From assembly GCA_004525685.1 (NCBI GenBank), contig SPBW01000035.1:1-15576 (forward strand): a stretch of 15,576 nt of DNA, written 5' to 3'. Shown in pieces: positions 5,792-14,000 of this stretch. This stretch comes from Candidatus Atribacteria bacterium (GTDB lineage Bacteria; Bipolaricaulota; Bipolaricaulia; UBA7950; UBA9294). A program made the translations under genes and the position numbers. The notes beneath the pieces are model-generated. The model saw nothing but the letters and a program-made list of their open reading frames with translations, was not told the origin of the DNA and searched no databases. Each line of letters opens with the position of its first letter. Within the stretch, counting starts at the first letter, position 1.

Positions 5792-7279
5792 ATGCCTGTA
5801 CTGAATCGAATTGGAAAGATACGAAAGCGCAATCATGCGCTGGTTACATTTGATCCATCGAAGATCCTGCGCGCTATCAAACGAGGAGCTGATTCTGCCG
5901 GAGGCTTTGCTCCTGACTATCTGCCTGAGATCAATGAGAAGATCTTCTCAGCTGGCGGCACGGATCATGGTATTGCCGAATTCCTCGCTGACCTCGTTGT
6001 GCTTTGCCTTAATGCCGATCAGCGGCACTTGGTCACCAACTTCCCGCCGACTGTGGAAGAGATTCAAGACACAGTTCTGCATGTGCTGCGTAGCAATGGA
6101 TTCACTACCGTGGCCGATGCCTATACGTGTTTTCGATGGGGGCATCACTGGGTGCGCGAGGGTGCGATTACTGAAGAGCAGTTTGCCCGCAACGGATATC
6201 CCAAGGAGACGATGGATCCACTGCTTGAATGGAATCGTCGCCGTGGATGCGACACCGTCGAGGGATTGAATGACATTGTTCAGTCTGGGAAGATCAAGAC
6301 GCTCATTGATGAGGCACTTGATCGCTATGAATCTACGCTAGACGATGTGGCTGGTCGGTTACTTAAGCGAGTCGAATCTGGCGACGACATTCGCATGGTC
6401 TGGGTTTCAGGCCCGTCATCATCCGGCAAAACGACGACGACGGTGAAGGTCACGGAACGGCTCAAGAAGCATGGCTTGCGCTTCTTGATGCTCAATCTGG
6501 ACGACTACTTCTGGTCGTTGATCGAGCATCCCTCGGATTGGATCGACGATCGTAACTACGAGACGCCCGAGGCGCTGGATATTCAGTTGCTCAATGAACA
6601 TCTGCTCGCGCTGCTTGCGGGCGAAACGATTGACAAACCTGTGTATAGCTTCAAGGAAGGACATAGGACGGGGACCATACCTGTTAGGCGAGAGCCTGAT
6701 CAGATCCTGATTCTTGACTGCCTGCACGGATTCTATCCCCCAATATCCGAGGGCATTGACCCGTCGCACATCTTCAGGTTGTACATCGAGGCGATGAATC
6801 CGCTGTTCGAGCCCAATCCACTCATCCCTCTGTATCAAGGGGACATTGCCGACAGGCGCTTGACGCGCTTTGAGGATATTCGATTGCTTCGCAGAACGCT
6901 TCGTGATACGAAGCATCGCAACCATCCACCCTTGGCAACGCTCTTGCATTGGCACTACGTGCGAGCGGGAGAGTTGTTCTCGATCATTCCTTTGAAAGGG
7001 ATGGCTGACTGCATCGTCAACGGCGGCATGCCTTTTGATCTGCCGATTCTGAAGCCGTTCTTCGCAGGAGATAGTAGCGTGTGGCCCCGAGAGGACGACT
7101 TGATGCTCTATCCTTCGTATCTTGATGCGCGAATACGTCACAGGCGAGTGCAACGGTTGATGGACTCTGTCGTTGGTCTAACAGAACGTCAAGTGGCAGA
7201 CACGTCGTTCATCCCCGGCGATGCCGTTGTTCGTGAATTTGTGGGAGGAAGCACGATCAAGATTCCGCACAACGACTAA
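5792..7279 (+). CDS. ATP-cone domain fused to a uridine kinase-like P-loop nucleoside kinase
   Basis: Predicted cytoplasmic kinase of 495 aa. Residues about 4-98 form an ATP-cone (KIRKRNHALVTFDPSKILRAI opening), the allosteric nucleotide-sensing module best known from ribonucleotide reductases and NrdR. The C-terminal kinase has Walker A GPSSSGKT (residues 207-214, Lys213), the LDDYF substrate-loop motif, NYETPEALD, LILDCLHGFYP (Walker B-like) and the lid motif RLLRRTLRDTKHR, all typical of uridine kinase/phosphoribulokinase-type enzymes. The likely reaction is phosphorylation of a nucleoside such as uridine, with the cone sensing ATP/dATP; the substrate is inference. Start 5792 is chosen from the domain beginning; the ribosome site is weak, and an ATG at 5759 is an alternative. 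The gene lies 56 bases before the TGS GTPase gene on the same strand, probably co-transcribed. Related bacterial kinases often carry an N-terminal TGS domain instead. Confidence 0.85.
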   Translation: MPVLNRIGKIRKRNHALVTFDPSKILRAIKRGADSAGGFAPDYLPEINEKIFSAGGTDHGIAEFLADLVVLCLNADQRHLVTNFPPTVEEIQDTVLHVLRSNGFTTVADAYTCFRWGHHWVREGAITEEQFARNGYPKETMDPLLEWNRRRGCDTVEGLNDIVQSGKIKTLIDEALDRYESTLDDVAGRLLKRVESGDDIRMVWVSGPSSSGKTTTTVKVTERLKKHGLRFLMLNLDDYFWSLIEHPSDWIDDRNYETPEALDIQLLNEHLLALLAGETIDKPVYSFKEGHRTGTIPVRREPDQILILDCLHGFYPPISEGIDPSHIFRLYIEAMNPLFEPNPLIPLYQGDIADRRLTRFEDIRLLRRTLRDTKHRNHPPLATLLHWHYVRAGELFSIIPLKGMADCIVNGGMPFDLPILKPFFAGDSSVWPREDDLMLYPSYLDARIRHRRVQRLMDSVVGLTERQVADTSFIPGDAVVREFVGGSTIKIPHND

Positions 7280-7335
7280 GCCGTCGTTGCAGGCGCTTGA
7301 ATCTCTACGTACCCTACGTGGTAGGGAGCCCGATT

Positions 7336-8334
7336 ATGCCAGCCAATCTAACAGCCGATTTCATCAAGGCGCGTCAGAAGTTACGCGATGCCAAGACTCC
7401 AGAAGAGAAACTGGCGGCCTTGGAAGAGATGTTGTCGACGATTCCCAAGCACAAGGGAACCGACCACATGCAGGCCGACATCAAGAAGCGCATTGCCAAG
7501 GCGCGCGGAGCTGCGGGGCAAAGCAAGAAAGGCAAGTCGAGTTCCTACGAACACATCCCCAAAGATGGCGCGGGCCAGGTCGTCCTGGTTGGCCCCCCCA
7601 ATGTCGGGAAGTCGTCACTGCTCGACGCTCTTACCAACGCCAACCCGGAGGTGGCGGCGTATCCTTTCTCGACACACATTCCTGTCCCTGGGATGATGAC
7701 GTATGAGGACATTCGGATTCAGCTGATTGATCTGCCACCTCTCGCCCCCGACTACACAGAGTCTTGGGTCTATAGCCTCATTCGATCAAGCGACCTGGTG
7801 CTGATAGCGCTCGATGCGACGGATGGGGCGCTTCTGAAAGACGAGTTTGACGAGTTGATCGAGCAACTTGAGGAGCGGAACATCCAGCTGGTTAGTGACA
7901 GACGGCCAGAGACGGACAATCGAATGAGGGAAGTGCCGGCTCGAATCATTCTAACGAAATCCGATCTTGCCGATGCCGAGTCAATAGGGGATGCAGTTGA
8001 GTCGCTTCCCTTCTCAGCACTATCAGTCTCCGCGGTGACGGGGGCAGGCCTTGATGCGCTCCGAGCATCCATGTTTGATGCTCTTGACGTCATTCGCGTC
8101 TACACCAAGCTGCCAGGACAGAAGGCAGACATGACGGAGCCCTACACGCTTCCGATCGGAAGTCAGGCGATCGATGCCGTCAAGGCTGTCCACAGAGAAT
8201 TCGCCGATCGTCTCAAGTATGTTCGTATTTGGGGATCTGGCCGCTTCGACGGTCAGCAAGTGCCAGCGGATCACGAGCTCCATGATGGAGACATTGTCGA
8301 AGTTCATCTTCGAAAGCTTGCGTCCGGTTCGTAA
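7336..8334 (+). CDS. DRG/Obg-type GTPase with C-terminal TGS domain (COG1163-like)
   Basis: Predicted ribosome-associated GTPase of 332 aa. ATG 7336 is chosen because GGGAG (7324-7328) lies 7 bases upstream; a start at 7297 lacks one. Residues 1-60 are a charged helical region (KTPEEKLAALEEM, HMQADIKKRIAK) typical of this family. The GTPase domain has G1 GPPNVGKS (86-93, Lys92), the G2 region around YPFSTHIPVPGMM, G3 DLPPL in place of the usual DxPG, G4 TKSD and a G5-like SALS. The last 70 residues form a TGS domain (YTLPIGSQAIDAVKAVH... DGDIVEVHL). The family includes eukaryotic/archaeal DRG proteins and bacterial relatives, thought to act with ribosomes or RNA. The gene follows the ATP-cone kinase and ends 20 bases from the convergent hydrolase gene. 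Confidence 0.88.
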   Translation: MPANLTADFIKARQKLRDAKTPEEKLAALEEMLSTIPKHKGTDHMQADIKKRIAKARGAAGQSKKGKSSSYEHIPKDGAGQVVLVGPPNVGKSSLLDALTNANPEVAAYPFSTHIPVPGMMTYEDIRIQLIDLPPLAPDYTESWVYSLIRSSDLVLIALDATDGALLKDEFDELIEQLEERNIQLVSDRRPETDNRMREVPARIILTKSDLADAESIGDAVESLPFSALSVSAVTGAGLDALRASMFDALDVIRVYTKLPGQKADMTEPYTLPIGSQAIDAVKAVHREFADRLKYVRIWGSGRFDGQQVPADHELHDGDIVEVHLRKLASGS

Positions 8335-8354
8335 ACGGGACGCCGCTACGCAGA

Positions 8355-9197
8355 TCACGTCTGCAGGCTAGCTACAGCACCGCGTACACACATCGCAATC
8401 ATTTGCCGCTCAATTTCTGAGAGGTTGCTGTGCCTCGGCCAGCCGTGTATCTCTCTGATGACATCGTCCAACGGATGATCTTGCGACAGCTTCGCAATGG
8501 ACTTGAACCAGTCGATAAGCTGCTTCTCGTAGTGATCCAGAGTGGATTGTGCGTTGTCGGCAATGCCGAAGTGTGTGAATGCCAATTGCGAGGGGTGAAG
8601 GCGGCGCAATGCGTCGAGCGTCTCCAGCGCCTGAGATAGCTCGAATCGTGGGGGCACGGTGAGAGGGACATCTACCGGCGTATTCCAGTTTCCCACAGCA
8701 TCGCCTGTGAATAACGTCCGAGTCGCGTGCTCGAAGAAGCAGATGTGGTGTGGTGCATGCCCCGGTGAGGCAACGACCTCCAACCGAGCTTCCCCTCCAA
8801 GATCAAAGACTTCTCCACCCCGTACGCTGATGAGCTGGGCCTCGGGGATGGGCAGGGGCTCTCCATAGAGTCCAAAGAGGTCTGGTGATGCCGATCGAAC
8901 GCCCTCGATAAGGCGTGTCGGATCGCCAAGGTGACGAACTCCGCGCTCATGAACGACGATCTTGCATGTTGGAAAGGCGCGCGCAAGATATCCGGCGCCT
9001 CCGGCGTGATCAAGATGAACGTGCGTTAGAAAGACATAGTCTGGCGATGCAGTCCCCAGAGCTTCTCGAATGATGGAGGCCGCTGTAGCGGGTCCAGATT
9101 CGATGAGGCATAGGCGATCCCCTGGGATCGCATAGACCGCGCCTGTCTGACGAATGCCGAATTGGTGCGTATCGATCGTCTGGATCAATGGAATCAA
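8355..9197 (-). CDS. Metallo-beta-lactamase-fold hydrolase (glyoxalase II-like)
   Basis: Predicted zinc hydrolase of 280 aa. I chose a TTG start at 9197 because AGGAGG lies 6 bases upstream (9204-9209) and the family's N-terminus begins there (IPLIQTIDT... AVYAIPGDRLCLIESG). The ATG at 9302 would overlap the upstream gene and add an unrelated leader. The metal site is present: THVHLDH (His59, His61, Asp63, His64), SPGHAPHH with the next His, TGDAVG with the bridging Asp, and AFTHFG near the C-terminal part. An extra helical region follows (about 200-280). The substrate is unknown; the family includes thioester hydrolases, lactonases and glyoxalase II-like enzymes. It lies 25 bases after the ArsB/NhaD-type transporter gene and is almost certainly in its operon, under the same riboswitch leader. 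Confidence 0.88.
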   Translation of the reverse strand: MIPLIQTIDTHQFGIRQTGAVYAIPGDRLCLIESGPATAASIIREALGTASPDYVFLTHVHLDHAGGAGYLARAFPTCKIVVHERGVRHLGDPTRLIEGVRSASPDLFGLYGEPLPIPEAQLISVRGGEVFDLGGEARLEVVASPGHAPHHICFFEHATRTLFTGDAVGNWNTPVDVPLTVPPRFELSQALETLDALRRLHPSQLAFTHFGIADNAQSTLDHYEKQLIDWFKSIAKLSQDHPLDDVIREIHGWPRHSNLSEIERQMIAMCVRGAVASLQT

Positions 9198-9222
9198 TGC
9201 GAGCCTCCTGGAGTTGTCGTGG

Positions 9223-10530
9223 CTAGATGAGGCCAATTCGGATGGCAATGAGAAGTGCGATGGTTCCCAAACTGCATGTGGCAAGCGCGACCCATGTCCC
9301 ACTGCCAGCCCACCGCCGGAATGTGAGTTTCGTCCCGATCGATTCAGACAGGCTGGCTACGACGACATTGGCAGCCGAACCTAGCGGCGTCAGATTCGCT
9401 CCAAAACCCACGCCAATGGCCAGCGCCCACCATAGCGGAGCGACGTGAATGCCCGGCGTAGCAGCCAAGCCCTTGAGTATGGGGAGCATGGCAATCGTGA
9501 AAGGAACATTGCTGATGATGCCAGAGGCGAGCGCGCTTGCCCATAGAATGACGACGGCGGCAAGAGGGATGCTGTATTGGGATAGCGCTGTGATGCTGCG
9601 CCCGAGAACGCCGATGACGCCTGAGGCTTCCAACCCTCCGACGATGACGAACAAGGCGATGAAGAACAACAGGACGTCCCAAGGGATGTCATGCAGAATG
9701 CGGTCGAAGTCCGGGCGTACCCAGAGAAGCCCGATGCAGGCTCCAACAAGCGCGACCAATCCTGGTTCCAGGCCAATGAGTTCGTGAATGAAGAACAAGA
9801 GGATCGTCACCGCGAGCGCGACGAGCATTCGCCGTGTTGTGACCGGATCGACGATGGCGCGACGCTCGTCCATGCCAAGTAGGCTCTCGACATTGGAGGG
9901 AGGCTGGGATAGCTCTCGCCGGAATAGGAGCAAGAGCATCCCTTGAGCCAGAATCCATGCCAACAAAACAATGGGAGCCAAATGCGTGAGGAAGTCGACG
10001 AACCCGAATCCAGACGCTGAGCCAATCAGTATGTTGGGAGGATCACCAATGAGCGTTGCCACGCCTCCGACATTCGAGAGCAGAACCTCGGAAATGAGAA
10101 ACGGGAACGGCGAGATGCCCAGAATGTCAGCCAGCGAGATGGTGACGGGGACAATGATAATGATGGTCGTTACGTTGTCGAGCACGGTAGACACGACAGA
10201 TGTGACGATTCCAAGATAGAGCAACAGAAGCAACGGGCGGCCTCTTGCCAGCTTGGCGGCTCGGATGGCGAGGTACTGGAAGAACCCAGTCTCCTTGAAC
10301 AAGCCCACCACAAGCATCATCCCCAAGAGCAGCATGATGGTGTCGAAATCGACGGACTTGACCGCATCGTGCGCCGTATAGAACGAGAGCCATGTTCCGA
10401 AGGCAATCATCGCTACCGCACCAGATATCGCGACGATGGCGCGATGCACGCGCTCGAGGAAGATGCCTGTGTAGGTCAGTATGAATGCGAGGATGGAAAT
10501 GACAAATGGTACCAGTGCAACGCCTTCCAT
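9223..10530 (-). CDS. ArsB/NhaD-family (ion transporter superfamily) membrane transporter
   Basis: Polytopic inner-membrane protein of 435 aa, close to the usual length of ArsB (about 430), with roughly 11-13 hydrophobic segments. Family signatures appear in both halves: STVLDNVTTIIIIVPVT and LIGDPPNILIGSASG in the first, SGIISNVPFTIAMLPIL and GANLTPLGSAANVVVA in the second. These are shared by ArsB arsenite pumps, NhaD Na+/H+ antiporters and the P-protein group. No arsenic genes lie nearby, so an arsenite role is not supported; sodium/proton or organic anion transport is equally possible. The ribosome site before ATG 10530 is weak. The gene has a long leader (about 385 bases from the predicted transcription start) containing a c-di-GMP-I riboswitch, and is followed closely by the hydrolase gene. 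Confidence 0.88.
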   Translation of the reverse strand: MEGVALVPFVISILAFILTYTGIFLERVHRAIVAISGAVAMIAFGTWLSFYTAHDAVKSVDFDTIMLLLGMMLVVGLFKETGFFQYLAIRAAKLARGRPLLLLLYLGIVTSVVSTVLDNVTTIIIIVPVTISLADILGISPFPFLISEVLLSNVGGVATLIGDPPNILIGSASGFGFVDFLTHLAPIVLLAWILAQGMLLLLFRRELSQPPSNVESLLGMDERRAIVDPVTTRRMLVALAVTILLFFIHELIGLEPGLVALVGACIGLLWVRPDFDRILHDIPWDVLLFFIALFVIVGGLEASGVIGVLGRSITALSQYSIPLAAVVILWASALASGIISNVPFTIAMLPILKGLAATPGIHVAPLWWALAIGVGFGANLTPLGSAANVVVASLSESIGTKLTFRRWAGSGTWVALATCSLGTIALLIAIRIGLI

Positions 10531-10568
10531 GTAGCGATCATCTCGGTTCGTGAAGGATTCACGATGCT

Positions 10569-10607
10569 ACCGGCAATCGCCAGAAGGTGCAATTGCGCCT
10601 TCCCGGT
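10569..10607. promoter_or_regulatory. Palindromic sequence shortly before the transporter gene
   Basis: AAGGTGCAATTGCGCCTT (10584-10601) is an almost perfect palindrome (one T-G pair), flanked by ACCGG (10569-10573) and CCGGT (10603-10607), which pair further out. It lies 39-77 bases upstream of the transporter start, in the transcribed leader. It could be a hairpin near the ribosome site or a protein-binding site; the function is unknown. Confidence 0.35.
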
Positions 10608-10674
10608 GAAGGGATATCCGACGTCCCGTATTTGCAGGACAGCTGGAGTGGTTTGGGGAAGAAGGAGTAGGGAG

Positions 10675-10700
10675 GAGCAGGGGAATCGCTTCCCCTGCTC
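10675..10700 (-). terminator. Strong 11-bp hairpin in the transporter leader
   Basis: GAGCAGGGGAA (10675-10685) pairs perfectly with TTCCCCTGCTC (10690-10700) around a 4-base loop. On the minus strand it is followed by a C/T-rich stretch (CTCCTCCCTACTCC) rather than a clean T-run. It may be a weak or conditional terminator, a pause hairpin or an RNA-stability element between the riboswitch and the transporter gene. It could also serve transcripts from the other side. Confidence 0.45.
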
Positions 10701-10787
10701 ACGGCCCTGCTAAGGAGGCCCGATTAGGCAAGTGCTTGTATCCCTCATCTCGGAGTGAGCGCACCCGATGAGTAAGGGAGCAAGCTG

Positions 10788-10819
10788 AAGGAAACGAAAC
10801 AAGAGTCTTTAAGAACTCT
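10788..10819 (-). terminator. Likely intrinsic terminator after the riboswitch aptamer (expression platform)
   Basis: On the minus strand AGAGTTCTTAAAGACTCT (10819-10802) forms a 6-bp stem with a 6-base loop, followed by TTGTTTCGTTT. It starts one base after the 3' strand of the aptamer's closing stem, the position expected for a terminator controlled by ligand binding. The stem is short, so an alternative pairing (for example AAGGA with TCCTT) may also take part. Confidence 0.5.
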
Positions 10820-10914
10820 ATTGAATCCTTCGGCAGTCCGGCGACCGTAGTTTCCCTTAGGCCCGTAACTTTGCGCCCTACCCTTTCGAGTAGTTTGCCC
10901 TTTCGGTGCTCAAT
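10820..10914 (-). promoter_or_regulatory. Cyclic di-GMP-I (GEMM) riboswitch aptamer
   Basis: Read on the minus strand, this 95-base segment shows the GEMM-I signature in order: GGGCAAAC, a stem CTACTC/GGGTAG capped by a GAAA tetraloop (minus-strand bases opposite 10884-10887), GGCGCAAAG, GGGCCTAAG with a later TACGG resembling a tetraloop receptor, then GCCGGACTGCCGAAGG. The outer bases ATTGA (opposite 10914-10910) and TCAAT (opposite 10824-10820) can close the structure. The position equivalent to Vibrio Vc2 G20 appears to be G and the intercalating A of GCAAAG is kept, favouring c-di-GMP over cGAMP; this numbering is my alignment from memory. It lies in the leader of the transporter-hydrolase operon, so it predicts control of ion transport by c-di-GMP. 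Confidence 0.85.
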
Positions 10915-10922
10915 ATGGGCGT

Positions 10923-10951
10923 ATTCTACTCAACCTTCCGTGCTCGCGCAA
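10923..10951 (-). promoter_or_regulatory. Sigma70-like promoter of the riboswitch-transporter operon
   Basis: On the minus strand TTGCGC (opposite 10951-10946), a spacer of exactly 17 bases and TAGAAT (opposite 10928-10923) match a housekeeping promoter. Transcription would begin near 10916, almost exactly at the first base of the riboswitch aptamer, which supports both calls. Confidence 0.6.
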
Positions 10952-11024
10952 GAAACCGCGGAAGCGTCATAGAGTCAGCGAGTTGGCCAGTTGAACGGAC
11001 GAGCAGATTCAGGAGAATGGATGC

Positions 11025-14000
11025 ATGCCAGAGGATGTGCTTCGCCTTTTTCAGCCTGCCGTGGTGCGATGGTTCACCGAAACCTTCGCACAACCGACGC
11101 CGCCGCAAGTACTGGGGTGGCCTCACATCGCCGCGGGCGAGAACACACTTATTCTGTCTCCCACTGGCTCTGGGAAGACGCTGGCTGCCTTTCTTTGTGC
11201 CATTGACGCGGCTCTCTGCCAAGAGGAGACTGCCGAAGGCCACGAGAACGGCGTCCATACGCTGTATATATCACCACTCAAGGCGCTCGCCAACGACATT
11301 GAGCGCAATCTCACGCAGCCGCTACGAGGTATCCAAGCCTGCGCACAGCACCTCGGTGCGGCGCTTCCAGAGATTCGAGTCGGTGTGCGAACTGGAGACA
11401 CTCCACCCAGCCAGCGGCAGAGAATGGTTCGGCGCCCTCCCCAGATACTGATTACGACGCCCGAGTCCCTGAATCTCCTTCTCACATCACCTAAAGCCAG
11501 GAACATGCTCGCGTCGGTCCGCTATGTCATCGTCGATGAGATCCACGCGATGTGTGGAGATAAACGAGGGACGTTTCTTGCGCTGCTGCTAGAACGCCTG
11601 GAATCGGTGTGTCGGCATTCGCCCGTGCGTATTGGGCTTTCGGCAACGCAGCGTCCGCTCTCTCTGGTGGCGCGATTCCTTGGCGGACAGGAGGCTGATG
11701 GAAGCCCGCGGCCTGTGTCGATTGTCGATGCAGGCATGCGCAAAGCGTTTGATCTCAAGATTCAGACTCCAGTGAAGGACATGAAGGTTCTTCCGACACA
11801 AGACGGCCAGTCGCCCAGTATCTGGCCTGCGATCTACGATCAGCTGATCGAACTGGTGGATGAGCATGAATCGACGCTGATCTTTGCGAATAGTCGACGT
11901 GTCGTTGAGCGGATTGCGTCTGAGATGAATCAGAGGATCGGCTACGAGAGAATCCAAGCACATCACGGCAGCGTGTCCAAAGAGAGACGACATCAAATCG
12001 AGCAAGATCTCAAAGATGGCCGACTTCCGGCCCTGGTGGCGACAAGTTCGATGGAACTGGGGATAGATGTCGGATTCATCGACCTGGTCTGCCAGGTTGA
12101 AGCTCCATTCTCGGTTGCCAGTGGGCTACAGCGTATCGGCCGAGCCGGGCATCTTGTCCGCGCTACGTCCAAGGGACGCTTCCTGCCCAAGACGCGCGCC
12201 GACCTGTTGATGACTGCGGCGATGTCTCGATCCATGCTTCGAGGTGAAGTTTCCCACGTCTCGATTCCCCGCAACCCTCTCGACGTGTTGGCACAGCAAG
12301 TTGTGGCCATGGTGGCTGTTGACGAATGGGACGTCGATACGCTCTATGCATGCATCCGGCGTGCTTATCCTTACAGAGACCTTCCCATCGATGGATTCCA
12401 CTGCGTCCTTGAGATGATTTCCGGACGATTTGACACTTCTTCGCTTCCTGTGCTGCGTCCTCGTGTGTCATGGGATCGGATCCACAACCGATTGATGCCG
12501 CTTCCTGGCACGCGGCAGCAGGCCATTCTCAATGGCGGAGTGATCCCCGACACTGGGCAATATCCGATGATGTTGGAGGATGGGAAGACGAGGCTTGGAG
12601 AGCTCGATGAGGAGTTTGTGTTCGAGAGGCGGCTTGGAGACACATTTGTCTTGGGAACGGGGCATTGGCGCATTCTTGAGGTTACGGCTGATCGGGTGAT
12701 TGTTGCTCCAAGTGAAGAATCAGAGGCGATGATGCCGTTCTGGAAGGGCGAAGGCCTCGGGCATGGATATGAATTTGGGCTAATGCTAGGGGAATTCATG
12801 CGTGCCTGCGAAACGCGCCTGTCCGACCCTTCGTTGGAGACGTGGCTCTGTGATGAGTGCGCGCTCGATGCCGATGGTGCAGCCAATCTGGCAACCTACC
12901 TAAGAGATCAATCAAAGGCAGGAGGCGTCATCCCCACGGATCGAACCATTCTTCTGGATGTGTTTCGCAACGAAGCTGGAGACGAGCGCCTCGCCGTGAT
13001 GTCCCCCTATGGACGATCGTTTCATCTCGCACTGCTGCTTCTACTGCAGAAGAAGCTCAGAGAGAATGGGGAAGAACCTCCTGAGGCAGTCTACTCCAAT
13101 GCCGGGCTGCTGCTGCGACTGGGCTCGCTATCAGCTCGGTCAGTCCTGGACGCACTCCACTCGATGAGAAGCGAGTCCGTGGAAATGGAGATCACGCAAG
13201 AACTAGACAACTCTCCGATGTTTGCTCTCTGCTTTCGCCGTAATGCAGGCCGAGCGCTCTTGCTTCCAAGAGCACGTCCAGGACGACGGACGCCGCTCTG
13301 GTTACAGCGACTGCGTTCCCACGACCTGCTCGCGTTTGCCAGCGATCAGCCTACGTTCCCCATCGTGCTGGAGACGTATCGAGAACTGCTAGAAGATGTG
13401 CTGCCTGTGGCGGGGTTGCGGGAGTTCCTGGGGAAAGTCGAGGAAGCGTCCGCCCGTTTTGTGCTACGGAGAGATCGACATCCCTCACCGTTTGCGCGTT
13501 CGATGCTGTTGGACTTCACTGCCAAATACCTGTATCAGGACGACCGCCCGATTGCCACGCACCGTCCTGCGTCCGAGTTAGGTGCGGATCTGCAGATGCT
13601 CCTAGGTACCCATATTCACGTTGAGGAAGCGCTGGATGAGGATGCCATTCAGATGATCGAGGAGCGGCTTCAAGGAACGTCGCCGTCTCACTTAGCGCGA
13701 AATGGTGCCGAGATCGTGGAGTTGCTTCGGAGAATAGGAGACCTGTCTGAGGACGAACTTCGTCAACGCTGTCGGCCAGAGGCCTTTGATGTGCTTGCCG
13801 ACCTATTGCAGGATGGACGAGTCATTCGCGTTTTGTTCCCGGATTCGGCGACTCCCGAACGGCTGGCTTCTGGAGAGGACGCAGCCCTGTATGCGCGATT
13901 GTCTGACGACGATGTTCGCCAATTGACGGCTCGATTCGTTGCCCATCATGCGATTGCCAAGACAGCGGAACTACTAGAGCGATACCCCATCGAGCCGTTG

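Noticed and set aside
5432..5853. Overlapping open frames of 66-134 codons on both strands
   Set aside because: They follow the degenerate intergenic repeats, have low-complexity repeated products, lack ribosome sites and run into the start of the kinase gene.
6419..7153. 244-codon minus-strand frame inside the kinase gene
   Set aside because: It is the complement of the well-supported ATP-cone/kinase gene, with no family features.
8350..8364. GCAGA-TCACG-TCTGC as a shared terminator between the convergent genes
   Set aside because: The stem is only 5 bp with no T-run on either strand; too weak to call.
10710..10780. Possible tRNA or second riboswitch in the transporter leader
   Set aside because: Only short, non-nested stems (for example CTCA...TGAG) could be drawn; no conserved aptamer or cloverleaf pattern was recognised.
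10906..11451. 181-codon plus-strand frame overlapping the start of lhr
   Set aside because: It reads an alternative frame through the lhr helicase motifs and through the riboswitch promoter region; no domain and no ribosome site.
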